Assembly (NCBI GenBank): GCA_905116865.2
Contig: CAJHNH020000802.1
Span: 275,001-339,000, forward strand
Direction: 5' to 3'
Length of the DNA: 64,000 bases
Source: Candidula unifasciata
Lineage: Eukaryota; Mollusca; Gastropoda; Stylommatophora; Geomitridae
Shown one piece after another: positions 1 to 14,018 of the stretch. Within the stretch, counting starts at the first letter, position 1. Every line of letters starts with the position of its first letter. The notes beneath the pieces were generated by a model that worked only from the letters and a program-made list of their open reading frames with translations, had not been told where the DNA came from and searched no databases. The position numbers and the translations under genes were made by a program.

Positions 1-1432
1 CAACATACAGGCTACCATGACTAACAGCGTCTTCTCAACAGTGTAGCAACACCCAGGCTACCATGACTGACAGCGTCTTGTCAACAGTGAAGCAACACCC
101 AGGCTACCATGACTGACAGCGTCTTGTCAAAAGTGTAGCAACATCCAGGCTACCATGACTGACAGCTTCTTGTCAACAGTGTAACTACATCAAGCCTACC
201 ATGACTGACAACGTTATGTCAACAGTGTAACCACATCCAGGCTACAGTGGCTGACTGCGTCTTGTCAACAGTGTAGCAACATTCCTGGCTACCATGACTG
301 ACAACGTCTTGTAAACAGTGTAGCAACATCCCTGTCTACAATTACTGACAACGTCTTGTCAACAGTGTAGCAACATCCAGGCTACCATGACTGACAGCGT
401 CTTCTCAACAGTGTAGCAATATACAGACTACCATGACTGACAGCGTCTTGTCAACAGTGTAGCAACATCCAGGCTACCATGACTGACAACGTCTTGTCAA
501 CAGTGTAGCAACATCCAGGCTACAATGACTGACAGCGTCTTCTCAACAGTGTAGCAATATACAGGCTACCAAGGCTGACAGCGTCTTGTCAACAGTGTAG
601 CAACATCCAGGCTACCATGACTGACAACGTCTTGTCAACAGTGTAGCAACGTCCAGGCTACAATGACTGACAACTTCTTGTCAACAGTGTAGCAACATCC
701 AGGCTACAATGACTGACAGCGTCTTCTCAACAGTGTAGCAATATACAGGCTACCATGACTGACAGCGTCTTGTCAACAGTGTAGCAACATAAAGGATACC
801 ATGACTGACAGCGTCTTCTCAACAGTGTAGCAACATCCAGGCTACCATGACTAACAGCGTCTTGTCAACAGTGTAGCAACACCCAGGCTACCATGACTGA
901 CAGCGACTTGTCAACAGTGTAGCAACACCCAGGCTACCATGACTGACAGCGTCTTGTCAAAAGTGTAGCAACATCCAGGCTACCATGACTGACAACGTCT
1001 TGTAAACAGTGTAGCAACATCCCTGGCTACAATTACTGACAACGTCTTGTCAACAGTGTAGCAACATTCCTGGCTAAAATGACTGACAAAGTCTTGTCAA
1101 CAGTGTAGCAGGATCCAGGCTACCATGACTGACAGCGTCTTGTCAACAGTGTAGCAACATTCAGGCTACCATGACTGACAGCGTTTTGTCAACAGTTTAG
1201 CAACATTTAGGCTACCATGACTGACAGCGTCTTCTCAACAGTGTAGCAACATTCAGGCTACCATGACTGACAGCGTCTTGTCAACAGTGTAGCAGCATCC
1301 AGGCTACCGTGACTGACGACGTCTTGTCAACAGTGTGGCAACATCTGGGCTACCATGACTGACAACCTCTTGTCGACAGTGTAGTATCATCCGGGCTACC
1401 ATGACTGACGACGTCATGTCAACACTGTAGCA
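1..1432. repeat. 46-bp minisatellite, about 31 copies
   Basis: A head-to-tail repeat with a 46-bp period fills the left end of the window and may continue outside it. Each copy contains GGCTACCATGACTGACAGCG followed by a CTTGTCAACAGTGTAG block. Variants at the CTTGTC/CTTCTC site and at AACATCC/ATATACA recur in groups, suggesting multi-copy duplications. The unit is not a multiple of three and holds no long ORF. If the minus-strand split gene continues to the left, the array lies in its next intron or in its 3' flank. Confidence 0.95.
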
Positions 1433-1745
1433 ATATCTCTGACGGATGCCCGAGCAAACATGGGAGCAAATGTGGGCATACACAGTATTTTATGTGTTAG
1501 GAAGATAAGGCTGGAATTTTATATATATCTATGAGTATATGCGTTCTGCGTTCATGCTTCGTGTTTCCATATTATATTCATGTTGTGTGTACTAAATGAA
1601 TCTAAGTACCCTAATGATGAAATACAGATAATGGGATGAGTATCTGATGGGGCCTAATATAAATTGGGTATGTTGGCCTAATTTGTGGACCACTTTAAAC
1701 CGTTTTTGTACATCCATTATTCCTTTCTTATATTATCCACCCTTC
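1433..1745. other. Unique spacer, no gene seen
   Basis: AT-rich single-copy sequence between two arrays. I see no exon with splice sites in the frame needed by the minus-strand split gene. Confidence 0.6.
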
Positions 1746-2520
<775 letters not shown>

Positions 2521-2549
2521 CTTTCTATATTGCATGACTAGTTCATAAT

Positions 2550-3800
2550 CACTTACAGTGTGTATGATATGTATGTTTGCGTATATGTGTGACATGCATG
2601 CATGTGTAGGCGTGTGTGTGTGTATGATTATGTGTACTTATGACTGTATATATGGGTAACAGTATAAGTTTGTGAATACGTTTGTGTGGGTCTGTGTGTG
2701 TGTAAGTGTATGCCTCTGTGTGTGTGCGTGTATCTGTGTGCGCGTGCCTGTGTGCTTGTCTGTGTCTGTCTCTCTGTGTTGGTGGGTCTATTTGCGTGTT
2801 TTTATGTGCATATGTGTGTGTCTCTAAGTGTGTCAGTGTGCGTGTCAGTGTGCGTGTCAGTGTGCGTGTCAGTGTGCGTGTCAGTGTTTGTGTCTGTGTT
2901 TCTGTGGGTGCGTGTGTATGTGTGTTTTTTTTTTTAATGTGTATCTGTATATGTGGCTGCGTGTGTTTCTGTGTATGTGTGTGTCTATGTCTCTGTTTGT
3001 ATGTGTATATGTGTGAGTGTGGCTGCGTGTTTGTCTCTGTGTGTGTGACAGTGTGTGTCTGTCTGATTGTTTGTATCTACGTATGTGTCTGTAGGTGTCT
3101 CTGCATGTGTGTCTGTAGCTGTTTGATAATGTATACGTGTGACTATGTGTGTGTGTGTGCGTCTGCGTGTGTGTGTGTGTTTGAGTATTTGTGCGTCTGT
3201 AGATGTGTTTGTATGTATGTGTGTATGTGTATGCCATTGTATGTCTGTGTGTGTGGCTGCGTGTGTATCTGTGTCTCTCTGTGGCTGTGAATGTCTGTGT
3301 GTATGGCTTTGTGAGTATCTGTGTGTGTCTCTATGGGTGTGTCAATTATATATGTATGTGTTTGCGTGTGTGACTGTGTGTGTCTTTGTGTATGTGTATA
3401 TGTATATGTATCTCTCTGCCCGCGTGTGTATATGTGTGTGCCTGGGGTTGCGATGTGTGTGTAGAATTATGTCTGTGTGGTCGGTGTGTGTGTTTGTAGG
3501 TGCCTTTTTGTGCGGCTACGTGTGTGTGTGTGTATATGTGTGCCTGTGTGTTTGTATAGTTGTATGTGTCTGTATGTGTCTGGGTTGCATGCGTGTGTGT
3601 CTTAGAGTGTGCGTTTGTGAGAGTTTGTCTGTGTGGGTGACTGTGTGTGTGTATGTGTGTATTCGCATGTACGTATGTGTGTGTGCATGTTTGTATGCAT
3701 TTGGATGTGTATGTATGTGTGTATTGGGTGCCTATGTGTGTGTGTGTGTGAGTGAATGGGTTTGCGTGTGTATGTGGGTGTGTGTGTTCAGGCGCCAGAG
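2550..3800. repeat. Degenerate GT-rich simple-sequence region
   Basis: About 1.25 kb of TGTG runs broken by short TCTG, TATG and GCGTG words, with no fixed longer period except four copies of a 12-bp CAGTGTGCGTGT unit near 2830-2885. Reading frames on both strands are low-complexity and not credible proteins. Confidence 0.93.
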
Positions 3801-3924
3801 TGAGAATGCATTTTACCACCCATGCTTTTGTTTTGACTTGATATTCATAATATCCTTATTAAAATATGTACATAACATGCTTTTTTGATGAAATACAACT
3901 GCTGTGTGAAAGATTGGAGTTTGG

Positions 3925-4000
3925 AAGGGCCTAATGTAAGACAGGCCTGCGTGCCTCATTTGTGACTCTTTGAAAATAAAGTTTCGTTCGTTCGTTCTAT
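3925..4000 (+). mobile_element. 3' tail of a non-LTR retrotransposon with TTCG repeats
   Basis: The stretch has CCTAATGTAAGACAGGCCTG, then TGTGACTCTTTGAAAATAAA and a short (TTCG)n run. A second, diverged copy lies at about 13268-13358. AATAAA followed by a tetranucleotide tail is typical of the 3' end of a LINE or a LINE-mobilised SINE. The element family is not identified; the call rests on the two copies sharing the same end structure. Confidence 0.5.
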
Positions 4001-4176
4001 CGCTCTGTCTGTCTGTCTGCTAGATTTTCTGCCTGCCTGCCTGCCAACCTATCTATGTCCATATTTGCTCAGATGTTCTGAGAAACAAACATTCGAAAGA
4101 AAACCCACAACCATTTGATGCACAAAGCAGGACACGCTGAACATCAAACACTCACTGAGCAACGTCTACAGTTTAC

Positions 4177-4473
4177 CTCTTCTGACGGAACACACGGAAC
4201 TCTTCGTATAGCTCGTCTTTGAGCACATCGAGTGCGATACTTTCAGAATCCCTGTGGTGTTAGCAGACGGCTTGTAGTTAACGCACGGAGACGCGTCCTT
4301 AGCGACCACGAGACCACGGAACGTGATCTGAGCATAGCAGGGTCTGATGCTACTGGAGCAGCATAGCTCGAAGAGGTTTCCTTTGTTGACGGTTATGGCA
4401 AACTCACAGAGTTTGTGTCTAGTCACTTGTGTGACGCCGCTAATGATTAATGTCAAGGCGGCAACACTGACAT
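4177..4473 (-). CDS. Exon 4 of the secreted-protein gene
   Basis: A 297-bp exon between a TTCATTGTCAG acceptor and an AGAAGAG|GTAAAC donor, phase 1 at both ends, so it is one skippable module of 99 residues. It reads [14 protein letters not shown], then [17 protein letters not shown] and CYAQITFRG, with seven cysteines and an NTT sequon. The next exon was not found within the window. Confidence 0.62.
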
Positions 4474-7005
4474 CTGACAATGAAAAATCAAATTATAATT
4501 AGAAGAAAAGATTAAATATTATGAATATATATATAAATATATATATATATATTTATATATCGATAAAACATACCTCATACTGTAAACATTGTTTACATGT
4601 TCTCAAAGATTGCTTCCTTAAACGATCAAATTATAATTAGAATACGATATTAAAAGTATTGATCAAACATACATGATATTGTCATTCACACTGTGATCAT
4701 GTTCCCATGTGGCTCCTTCTAGGTCGGTCTCTACACTGTTCAGTTTTTCGACGGCCATTGGCCCATCTGGCCCAAGCCAATAAGGAAGTGCCAAGCGGTC
4801 TATTTTCCTAGAGGGATTTTAGAATGCTTAGTACATTGACTGGCCAAGCCTTTTTTCACCTTCTGTCATTGCTTCTGTTGTTTCCACTGCAGCTAACTAC
4901 CTGAAGGTTTGGCATCCCGAGTGTACAAAATCTCGGTCGGAAAGGCAAGCTATAGCGCAAATCCAAAATACCCATTTTAACCTCTGAGAATACTTTACCC
5001 GTAACGGTTACGCCGTGCGGGTAAACCGGCAACCTTGTGCGGGTGAACCAGCTACCTTGGGTGGGTGAACCGGCAACCTTGGGTGGGAGAACCGGCAACC
5101 TTGGGTGGGGGAACCAGCAACCTTGTGTGGGGAACCGGCAACCTTGTGTGGGGAAACCTGCAACCTTGTGTGGGGGAACCACCAACCTTGTGTGGGGGAA
5201 CCGGCAACCTTGGGTGGGGGAACCGGCAACCTTGTGTGGGGGAACCGGCAACCTTGGGTGGGGGAACCGGCAACCTTGTGTGGGGAAACCAGCAACCTTG
5301 TGTGGGGGAACCGGCAACCTTGTGTGGTGGAACCGGCAACATTGTGTGGGTGAACCGGCAACCTTGTGTGGGGGAACCGGCAACCTTGTGTGGGGGAACC
5401 GGCAACCTTGTGTGGGGGAACCGGCAACCTTGTGTGGGGGAACCGGCAACCTTGGGTGGGGGAACCGGCAACCTTGTGTGGGGGAACCGGCAACCTTGGG
5501 TGGGGGAACCGGCAACCTTGTGTGGGGAAACCAGCAACCTTGTGTGGGGGAACCGGCAACCTTGTGTGGTGGAACCGGCAACATTGTGTGGGTGAACCGG
5601 CAACCTTGTGTGGGGGAACCGGCAACCTTGTGTGGGGGAACCGGCAACCTTGTGTGGGGGAACCGGCAACCTTGGGTGGGGGAACCAGCAACCTTGTGTG
5701 GGGGAACCAGCAACCTTGTGTGGGGGAACCGGCAACCTTGTGTGGGGGAACCGGCAACCTTGTGTGGGGGAACCGGCAACCTTGTTTGGGGGAACCAGCA
5801 ACCTTGTGTGGGTGAACCGGCAACCTTGTTTGGGTGAACCGGCAACCTTGTTTGGGTGAACCAGCAACCTTGTGTGGGGGAACCGGCAATCTTGTGTGGG
5901 TGAACCGGCAACCTTGTTTGGTGTACCGGCAATCTTGTGTGGGTGAACCGACAACCTTGTGCGGGTGAAGCGGCAACCTTGTGTGGGTAGTGATGTTGTC
6001 GCGATACAGCTTTGGTTGGTTGTTTAATGTTTGCCTCCAGAACTGCTGTCCACGGATGAGAACCAGACAGAAGCACATACCAGAGACCGCCCCCCCCCCC
6101 CCCCCCCCAATCAACGTACAGTTATGTTAGGACACCCCACGATCACGAACTAACCAGCAGTCTAATGTTCCGACCGGATAGTTTTCCGGCCTTGGAAGGG
6201 CCACAAGAAGCAATTTGTGACAAAGAGCTAACAATATCAGCAACATTGCTGAAAACAAATGGACAGCCCCTCAAATGTATTCGAACAGGAACAGGTTCGA
6301 GAGACACACTCACCGAAAATATTCGGCAATGTATAGTTTTTGTCCGAATACACGGTTCTCCCCGGACGTTGATACCATTCCATGCGGAGTAATCTTCCAT
6401 TGTGTGCCGAGGTCAGCTGTAGGTTGACCACCATGTTGATTCCACTGGCATTGTGGGTACATGTGATGCAGTCAGCTGGGCTTCCAGAACATGTCGTACT
6501 AGAGAATTCTACCGAACACAGCTGTCAGCGGATTATATTTGTCTCAGCACAAGTTAGTATATCATACACACACCCCCCCCCCCCCACCCGACACCATAAA
6601 CACACAACACTCACATATACACAACATTTACACATACAAAACATTCACATATACACAACACTCACACATACACAACATTCACACAGACACAACATTCACA
6701 CATACATAACATTCCCACTTACACAACATTCAAACATAAGCAACATTCACAGAACACAACACTCACACAGACACAACATTTATACATACACAACATTCAG
6801 ACAAACACAACATTCACACAGAAACAACATTCATACAGACACAGCACTAACAAAAGCTACAGTCACAAAGGCAAACACACACTCCCATAGACACATCACA
6901 CACACATACAGTCACAAAACACACAGAGACACAAAAATGCATAGACGCAAAATACACAAACACGCACACTCACACATACAATGTATATATATATCTATAT
7001 ATATA

Positions 7006-7079
<74 letters not shown>

Positions 7080-7820
7080 CTCGAACACAGCACACAGACA
7101 CAAAGAAACGGCACTCACACAGATACAACACCAACAGACACAACATAGAGCCAAACCCACATTGAAGGACGCAACAATTACAAAGGTATACTTCACATAT
7201 ATATACGGGTAACACACACTCACAGATTCATACAAAATAACAGACATATGACATGCACACTAGGTAAACACATACATACACGACATACACACTAGGTAAA
7301 CACACACAACATACACACTAGGTAAACACACACAACATACACACTAGGTAAACACACACAACATACACACTAGGTAAACACACACAACATACACACTAGG
7401 TAAACACACACAAAATACACACTAGGTAAACACACACAACATACACACTAGGTAAACACACACAAAATACACACTATGTAAACACACACAACATACACAC
7501 TAGGTAAACACACACAAAATACACACTAGGTAAACACACACAACATACACACTAGGTAAACACACACAAAATACACACTAGGTAAACACACACAAAATAC
7601 ACACTAGGTAAACACACACAAAATACACACTAGGTAAACACACACAACATACACACTAGGTAAACACACACAAAATACACACTAGGTAAACACACACAAA
7701 ATACACACTAGGTAAACACACACAAAATACACACTAGGTAAACACACACTAAAAAGTATTTTCATAAATAAGAATAGACAGACCCATCACTCACAAGGAC
7801 AACACTCAGAGAGTCACAAT

Positions 7821-7903
<83 letters not shown>

Positions 7904-10900
7904 TATATAAAATACACATAGACAAACTACATTTTTTAAACAAATATAGATAACACAAACATATACAAGACACCACTTACAGAAACACAGATACAACACC
8001 CAGAGACACAACACTCACACAGATACAACACCCAGAGACACTACACTCACACAGATACAACACCCAGAGACACTACACTCACACAGATACAACATCCAGA
8101 GACACAACACTCACACAGATACAACACCCATAGACACAACACTTATACCACTGATGTCACTGATGTCACTGACAACTACAGCTACAGCTACCACTGATGT
8201 CACTGACAACACACACAGAGACACTACAGCTACCACTGATGTCACTGATACAACTACAGAGACACCTACACACTGACACTGCTACACTGACAGAGACATA
8301 CAACTACAGCTACCACTGATGTCACTGATACAACTACACAGAGACACTACAGCTACCACTGATGTCACTGATACAACACACTACACTACAGCTACCACTG
8401 ATGTCACTGATACAACTACAGAGACTACTACTACCACTGATGTCACTGATACAACTACAGACACCTACACTACACTGATGTCACTGATACAACACAGAGA
8501 TACTACAGCTACCACTGATGTCACTGATACACACTGATACACACTGACAACTGATACAACTACAGAGACACTACAGCTGTCACTGATACACAACACAGAG
8601 ACAACAACAGCTACCACTGATGTAACTGACACAACTACAGAGATAACTACAGCTACACTGATGTCACTGATACAACTACAGCTACCACTGATGTCACTGA
8701 TACAACTATAGAGACACCTACAGCTACCACTGATGTCACTGATACAAACTAAAGAGACAGCTACAGCTACTGACTGATGTCACTAGATACAACTACAGCT
8801 ACCACTGATGTCACTGATACAACTACAGACACACTACCACTACCACTGATGTCACTGATACAACTACTACAGCTACCACTGATGTCACTGATACACACTA
8901 CCACTGATGTCACTGATACAACTACTACACTACACTACTGATGTCACTGATACAACTACACTGACACTGACTACAGATACAACTACTACTACTACCACTG
9001 ATGTCACTGATACAACTACAGCTACCACTGATGTCACTGATACAACTACAGAGACACCTACAGCTACCACTGATGTCACTGATACAACTACAGCTACCAC
9101 TGATGTCACTGATACAACTACAGCTACCACTGATGTCACTGATACAACACACTACACTACACCACTGACAGCTACACTGATACAACCACAGACACTACAG
9201 CTACCACTGATGTCACTGATACAACTACCACTGATGTCACTGATGTCACTACAGATACACTACAGCTGACTGATGTCACTGATACAACTACAGCTACCAC
9301 TGATGTCACTGATACAACTACAGCTACCACTGATGTCACTGATACAACTACAGCTACCACTGATGTCACTGATTCAACTACAGCTACCACTGATGTCACT
9401 GATACAACTGATACAACTACAGCTAGCACTGATGTCACTGATACAACTACAGCTACCACTGACAGCTGATACACTACTGATACTACTACAGCTACCACTG
9501 ATGTCACTGATACAACCACAGAGACACCTACAGCTACCACTGATGTCACTGATACAAACTACAGAGACACACAGATACCACTGTACCACTGATGACAACT
9601 ACACTACTACCACTGATGTCACTGATACAACTACAGACACTGACTACAGCTACCACTGATGTCACTGATACAACTACAGCTACACTGATGTCACTGACAG
9701 CACTGATGTCACTGATACACACAGAGACACTACAGCTACACACTGATGTCACTGATACTGATACACTACACAGAGACAACTACAGCTACCACTGATGTCA
9801 CTGATACAACTACAGAGACACACACTGATGTCACTGACACTGATACAACAGCTACCACTGCTACCACTGATGTCACTGATACAACTACAGCTACCACTGA
9901 TGTCACTGATACAACCACAGAGACACTACAGCTACACTGATGTCACTGATACAACTACAGCTACCACTGATGTCACTGATACAACTACAGCTACACTGAC
10001 AGCTACCACTGATACACTGATACAACTACAGCTACCACTGATGTCACTGATCACTGATACACTACAGATACACTACAGCTACCACTGATGTCACTGATAC
10101 AACACAGAGACACTACAGCTACCACTGATGTCACTGATACAACTACAGCTACCACTGATGTCACTGATACAACCATAGAGACACCTACAGCTACCACTGA
10201 TGTCACTGATACAACTACAGCTACCACTGATGTCACTGATACAAACAGCGACCACTGATGTCACACTGATACAACTACAGCTACCACTGATGTCACTGAT
10301 AGAGAACTATACAACTGATGTCACTGATACAGAGACAACTACAGCTACCACTGATGTCACTGATACAACTACAGAGACACTACAGCTACCACTGATGTCA
10401 CTGATACAACTACAGCTACCACTGATGTAACTGATACAACTACAGCGACCACTGATGTCACTGATACAACCACTGATACACTGACTACAGCTACACACTG
10501 ATGTCACACAGATACACTACAGCTACTACACTGATGTCACTGATACAACTACAGCTACCACTGATGTCACTGATACACACACAGAGACACCTACAGCTAC
10601 ACTGCTACACACTGATACACTGATACCACAGAGACACCTACAGCTACCACTGATGTCACTGATACAGGCAATAAAATCTTTTCTGTGTTCTGTATCTCGT
10701 TTTCTCGTGATTTTCACAACTTCGCTTATGATCTGTAAGGCTTGGGTTTCATTTTTTACTCTGATGTTTTCGTGTTTATAAAAAATCTGTACATTGTGTT
10801 AGTCCAGTAGGCTATAGCGTCGTCAGTTTTAGGCAGTTGATAACCATGATCGAGCTGTGAATTCTACAAGTCAGGTAAAAATAAACATAAATTAACAGTT

Positions 10901-13900
10901 TCAAAATGTGAAAACTTAATAGTGAAATGCTAATTTCTGAGAGCACGAAATCCCTTTTTGACTAAGTAACACATACAGGATAGTGGTCGTTGACTGCACC
11001 AACAAGAACAGTACATTAAATTATTTTTGATGGGAAAGATACAGAAATTTGATCGAATACAGATGAAGAGGTTTCTGTCACTCTCGTGGGAAGGTTAATT
11101 TACTGTTTAACGTTAAAGGGTAGGATAATACCGCTCGATGTCTGGTTCGGTTTCTTGCCGTTAATAACGCCAGCCGCGTTTACTTTTCTAAACTTCACCT
11201 AGCATCCATTTTAGGTAGAACAACCTGGATGTTAAGATCAATTTAAAAGGAAAAAAAGCCACAAAAATAAAATAAAACATCGCTTGTGGGTTTAAAACAT
11301 TGACTTTAGGCCGTCAAATGGGTGTTTTTCTGAATCATCTACTGCTAATCCTTTCAAAATATTGGAGATTATATGTTATTTCAACAGATTTGTTTAAAGA
11401 ATCTACGAACTTAAAAAGCGTAGAACCATCAGTTGAGAAAACATAAGGATTTGAATAGCTTAAATAAAAACTGTTTAGAACAATTTAAGAATTTAATAGT
11501 TTATACACATTTGTTGAGAAAATCTACGAATATAAATATATGATGTGCATGTGAAATGTAGGCATAAAAGCAGCTGATAAATGTTTGTTGAGAAAGGTCA
11601 GCCGACAAATTAACTCTGACTGGTAACAACTTACGGTGTCTGCAATGTTGGCGCCGGGTCTTAACGACATCAGTAAAATGTAAGGACTCCAGTCGGTATC
11701 CAGGAGGCTGGTTATGTTTCCCTGAGCTGTTGCCGAGAACGTGTATCTGTCCATGTCTGCCCGTGCTCCGGTTACACAGGGTGTTATTATTCTGGGGTTT
11801 TGGAACTTTATTTTCTGACAAGAAGTACCTAAATAAAAGAATGTTAATATAAAATGATTCATTAGTGAAAATGTTACGGTATTTCTGCGCTTCATAAAGT
11901 TGATATTAGAATAGGTAGCGTTTGATAAACACACAAAGACTATTGCTGTACAATCATAACAAGAACTCCACAGGAAAGCATGTACAGCAGGAGTCTACCG
12001 ATCATCAGTAAAAGATCAATCGTCAACAACTGTTTTGGCCTACGAGCTCCTAGACAACTTCAGAGGGTGGACCAACCAGGGTCATGACTGCCAGGCCTCG
12101 ATCTTTTCCTGGTGCACTTGACCGGGCAGGGACAAGACGAAAATGGTGACTTTGCAAGGAGTACTGTGAAATTTGAAGTTATATATATGGACAGTCGTTG
12201 CGGTAGCCTATTTGACCAGTCAACTACCTTAACGACTAAGTGACAAGCTTACGGTTGGTTTATCGTACACATGTTAAACTTTGAAATGTGCAGAGGAAAA
12301 ATGTCAAACATTTCGGACACGGTGACTTAAAGGATAACACTTTTCTTTCGACTAGAAACCCGCACCAGTCTACCGAGGCCTGTCCCCCATAACGTTGCGT
12401 CCAGAGGCAGCTCGAAGCTCTTTCAGCAGCTTGGCCCAGTTGTTTTAGTGATCGCAAGACCAGCTGCTTTAGCAGATCGTACATGGAAGTGGAGATAAGA
12501 CTTCTTGCGCCTACGTCGACAGCGAGCTTTTTTACAGCTTACGTTTCGTCTCTCCTCAGACCAGCCGCGAAATCACTGTACTTCTCGAGCTTATACGTGT
12601 GATTTTCATCCATTTGCGACTCATACGGCACGTTCAGCTCAATCAGGATGAGCTGGCGTTTCTCCGCAGAGTTTAAGACTAAGTCGGGTCGCAGGCTGGT
12701 CGTCCAAGCTATCTATGGGTACCTCTCGTGACCAGGCAAGTCGACATCTAGTAGCCAGTCCCTGGCACAGTCAAGCACTGATGGAGCGTAAGCGACCTTG
12801 TTGAATTTTATTTATAAATCTGCCCAGACTTAAGGAAGCGCATGGGGGTAACGGTAGGACTTGGCCTCGAGTTGGCCCTCATCCTCACTTGGTTCACAAT
12901 CTACGCTAACTCTTTTAGGACTTTATTATGGTGTATCTACCCTGACCTAGTGCTTTTCTGCACGCGGAAAATACGTGCTCGAACGTCTGCTTAGCTCTGC
13001 ACGGTGGGCATGTCGGGCCGGTAGCCGCATGCCACTTTACCATGTTGACGCCAGACGGTAACACATCGTAAGCAGATCTTACGACAAAAGTCAGCCGCAG
13101 CGGGGCCATTCGCCAGATCTCACCCCATATAAGTATTTGTGGCAAGGCGTTCTCAAGGCCGATCCACTGGCCTTGCTGCGACTGCTGGGCTGCTTCTAGG
13201 GCGGGGGACCCCAGTCTCGTTTTTGGCGTCCCTTATCTGCTGTATCACCATATCTCTGCGCTCTTTTGTTATATGAATGATTGGCAGGACCGAATGTAAG
13301 ACATGCTTCCGTGTCGAATTTGTGACCCTTTGAAAAAAAAGTACGTTCATTCGTTTGTCCACACAGAAATCCCCACCGGGAGGGACATCAACAACATTCC
13401 TAGCGATACCCATATCACGGTCGATACCCCTTGCTGCTCCCGACTGCTCTGGCTCCACTTACTCGATTCAAGTACTGAATGATGGATACCAGCCCTTATC
13501 TGTACAGCTCGGCTGTGTTCTCTTCCACAAAGACAGATGAAGTCGTTGCATCAAGGATAACTGGAGGTCTCTGATACCAGCCCTCATCTGTACAGCTCGG
13601 GTGTGTTCTCTTCTACGAAGACTGATGAAGTCCTTGCATCAAGGATAATTGGAGGTCTCCGATACCAGCCCTCATCTGTGCAGCTCGGCTGTGTTCTCCT
13701 CTACGAAGACTGATGAAGTCCTTGCATCAAGGATAAATGGAGGTCTCCTAAACCAGCTCTTGCCGCATTAGCATGTCGAAATCATCAAATATTCTTTCCA
13801 GAACTGGTATTCTCCTGTCGGCAGAGCAGGATACTGTGAAACATTACAAGATTAATGAAATTTGATGCATTAGAAGACACTAGAAACACAGGGCAGCCAC

Positions 13901-13970
13901 ACTTAGAAGAAACAAAAATCTGAAATAGACATACAAAGACTTGCTGTAATATATATATATGTGTGTGTGT

Positions 13971-14018
<48 letters not shown>

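Noticed and set aside
2686..3888. Several Cys/Val- or Thr/His-rich frames on both strands
   Set aside because: Simple-sequence GT/CA DNA; no domain or splice structure.
4856..6114. Frames of up to 406 residues with [16 protein letters not shown] repeats
   Set aside because: They arise from the stop-free 22-bp array, occur in multiple frames on both strands, and lie in an intron of the minus-strand gene.
13355..13540. Short plus-strand frame near LINE remnants
   Set aside because: Antisense shadow of mobile-element DNA and the 88-bp repeat.
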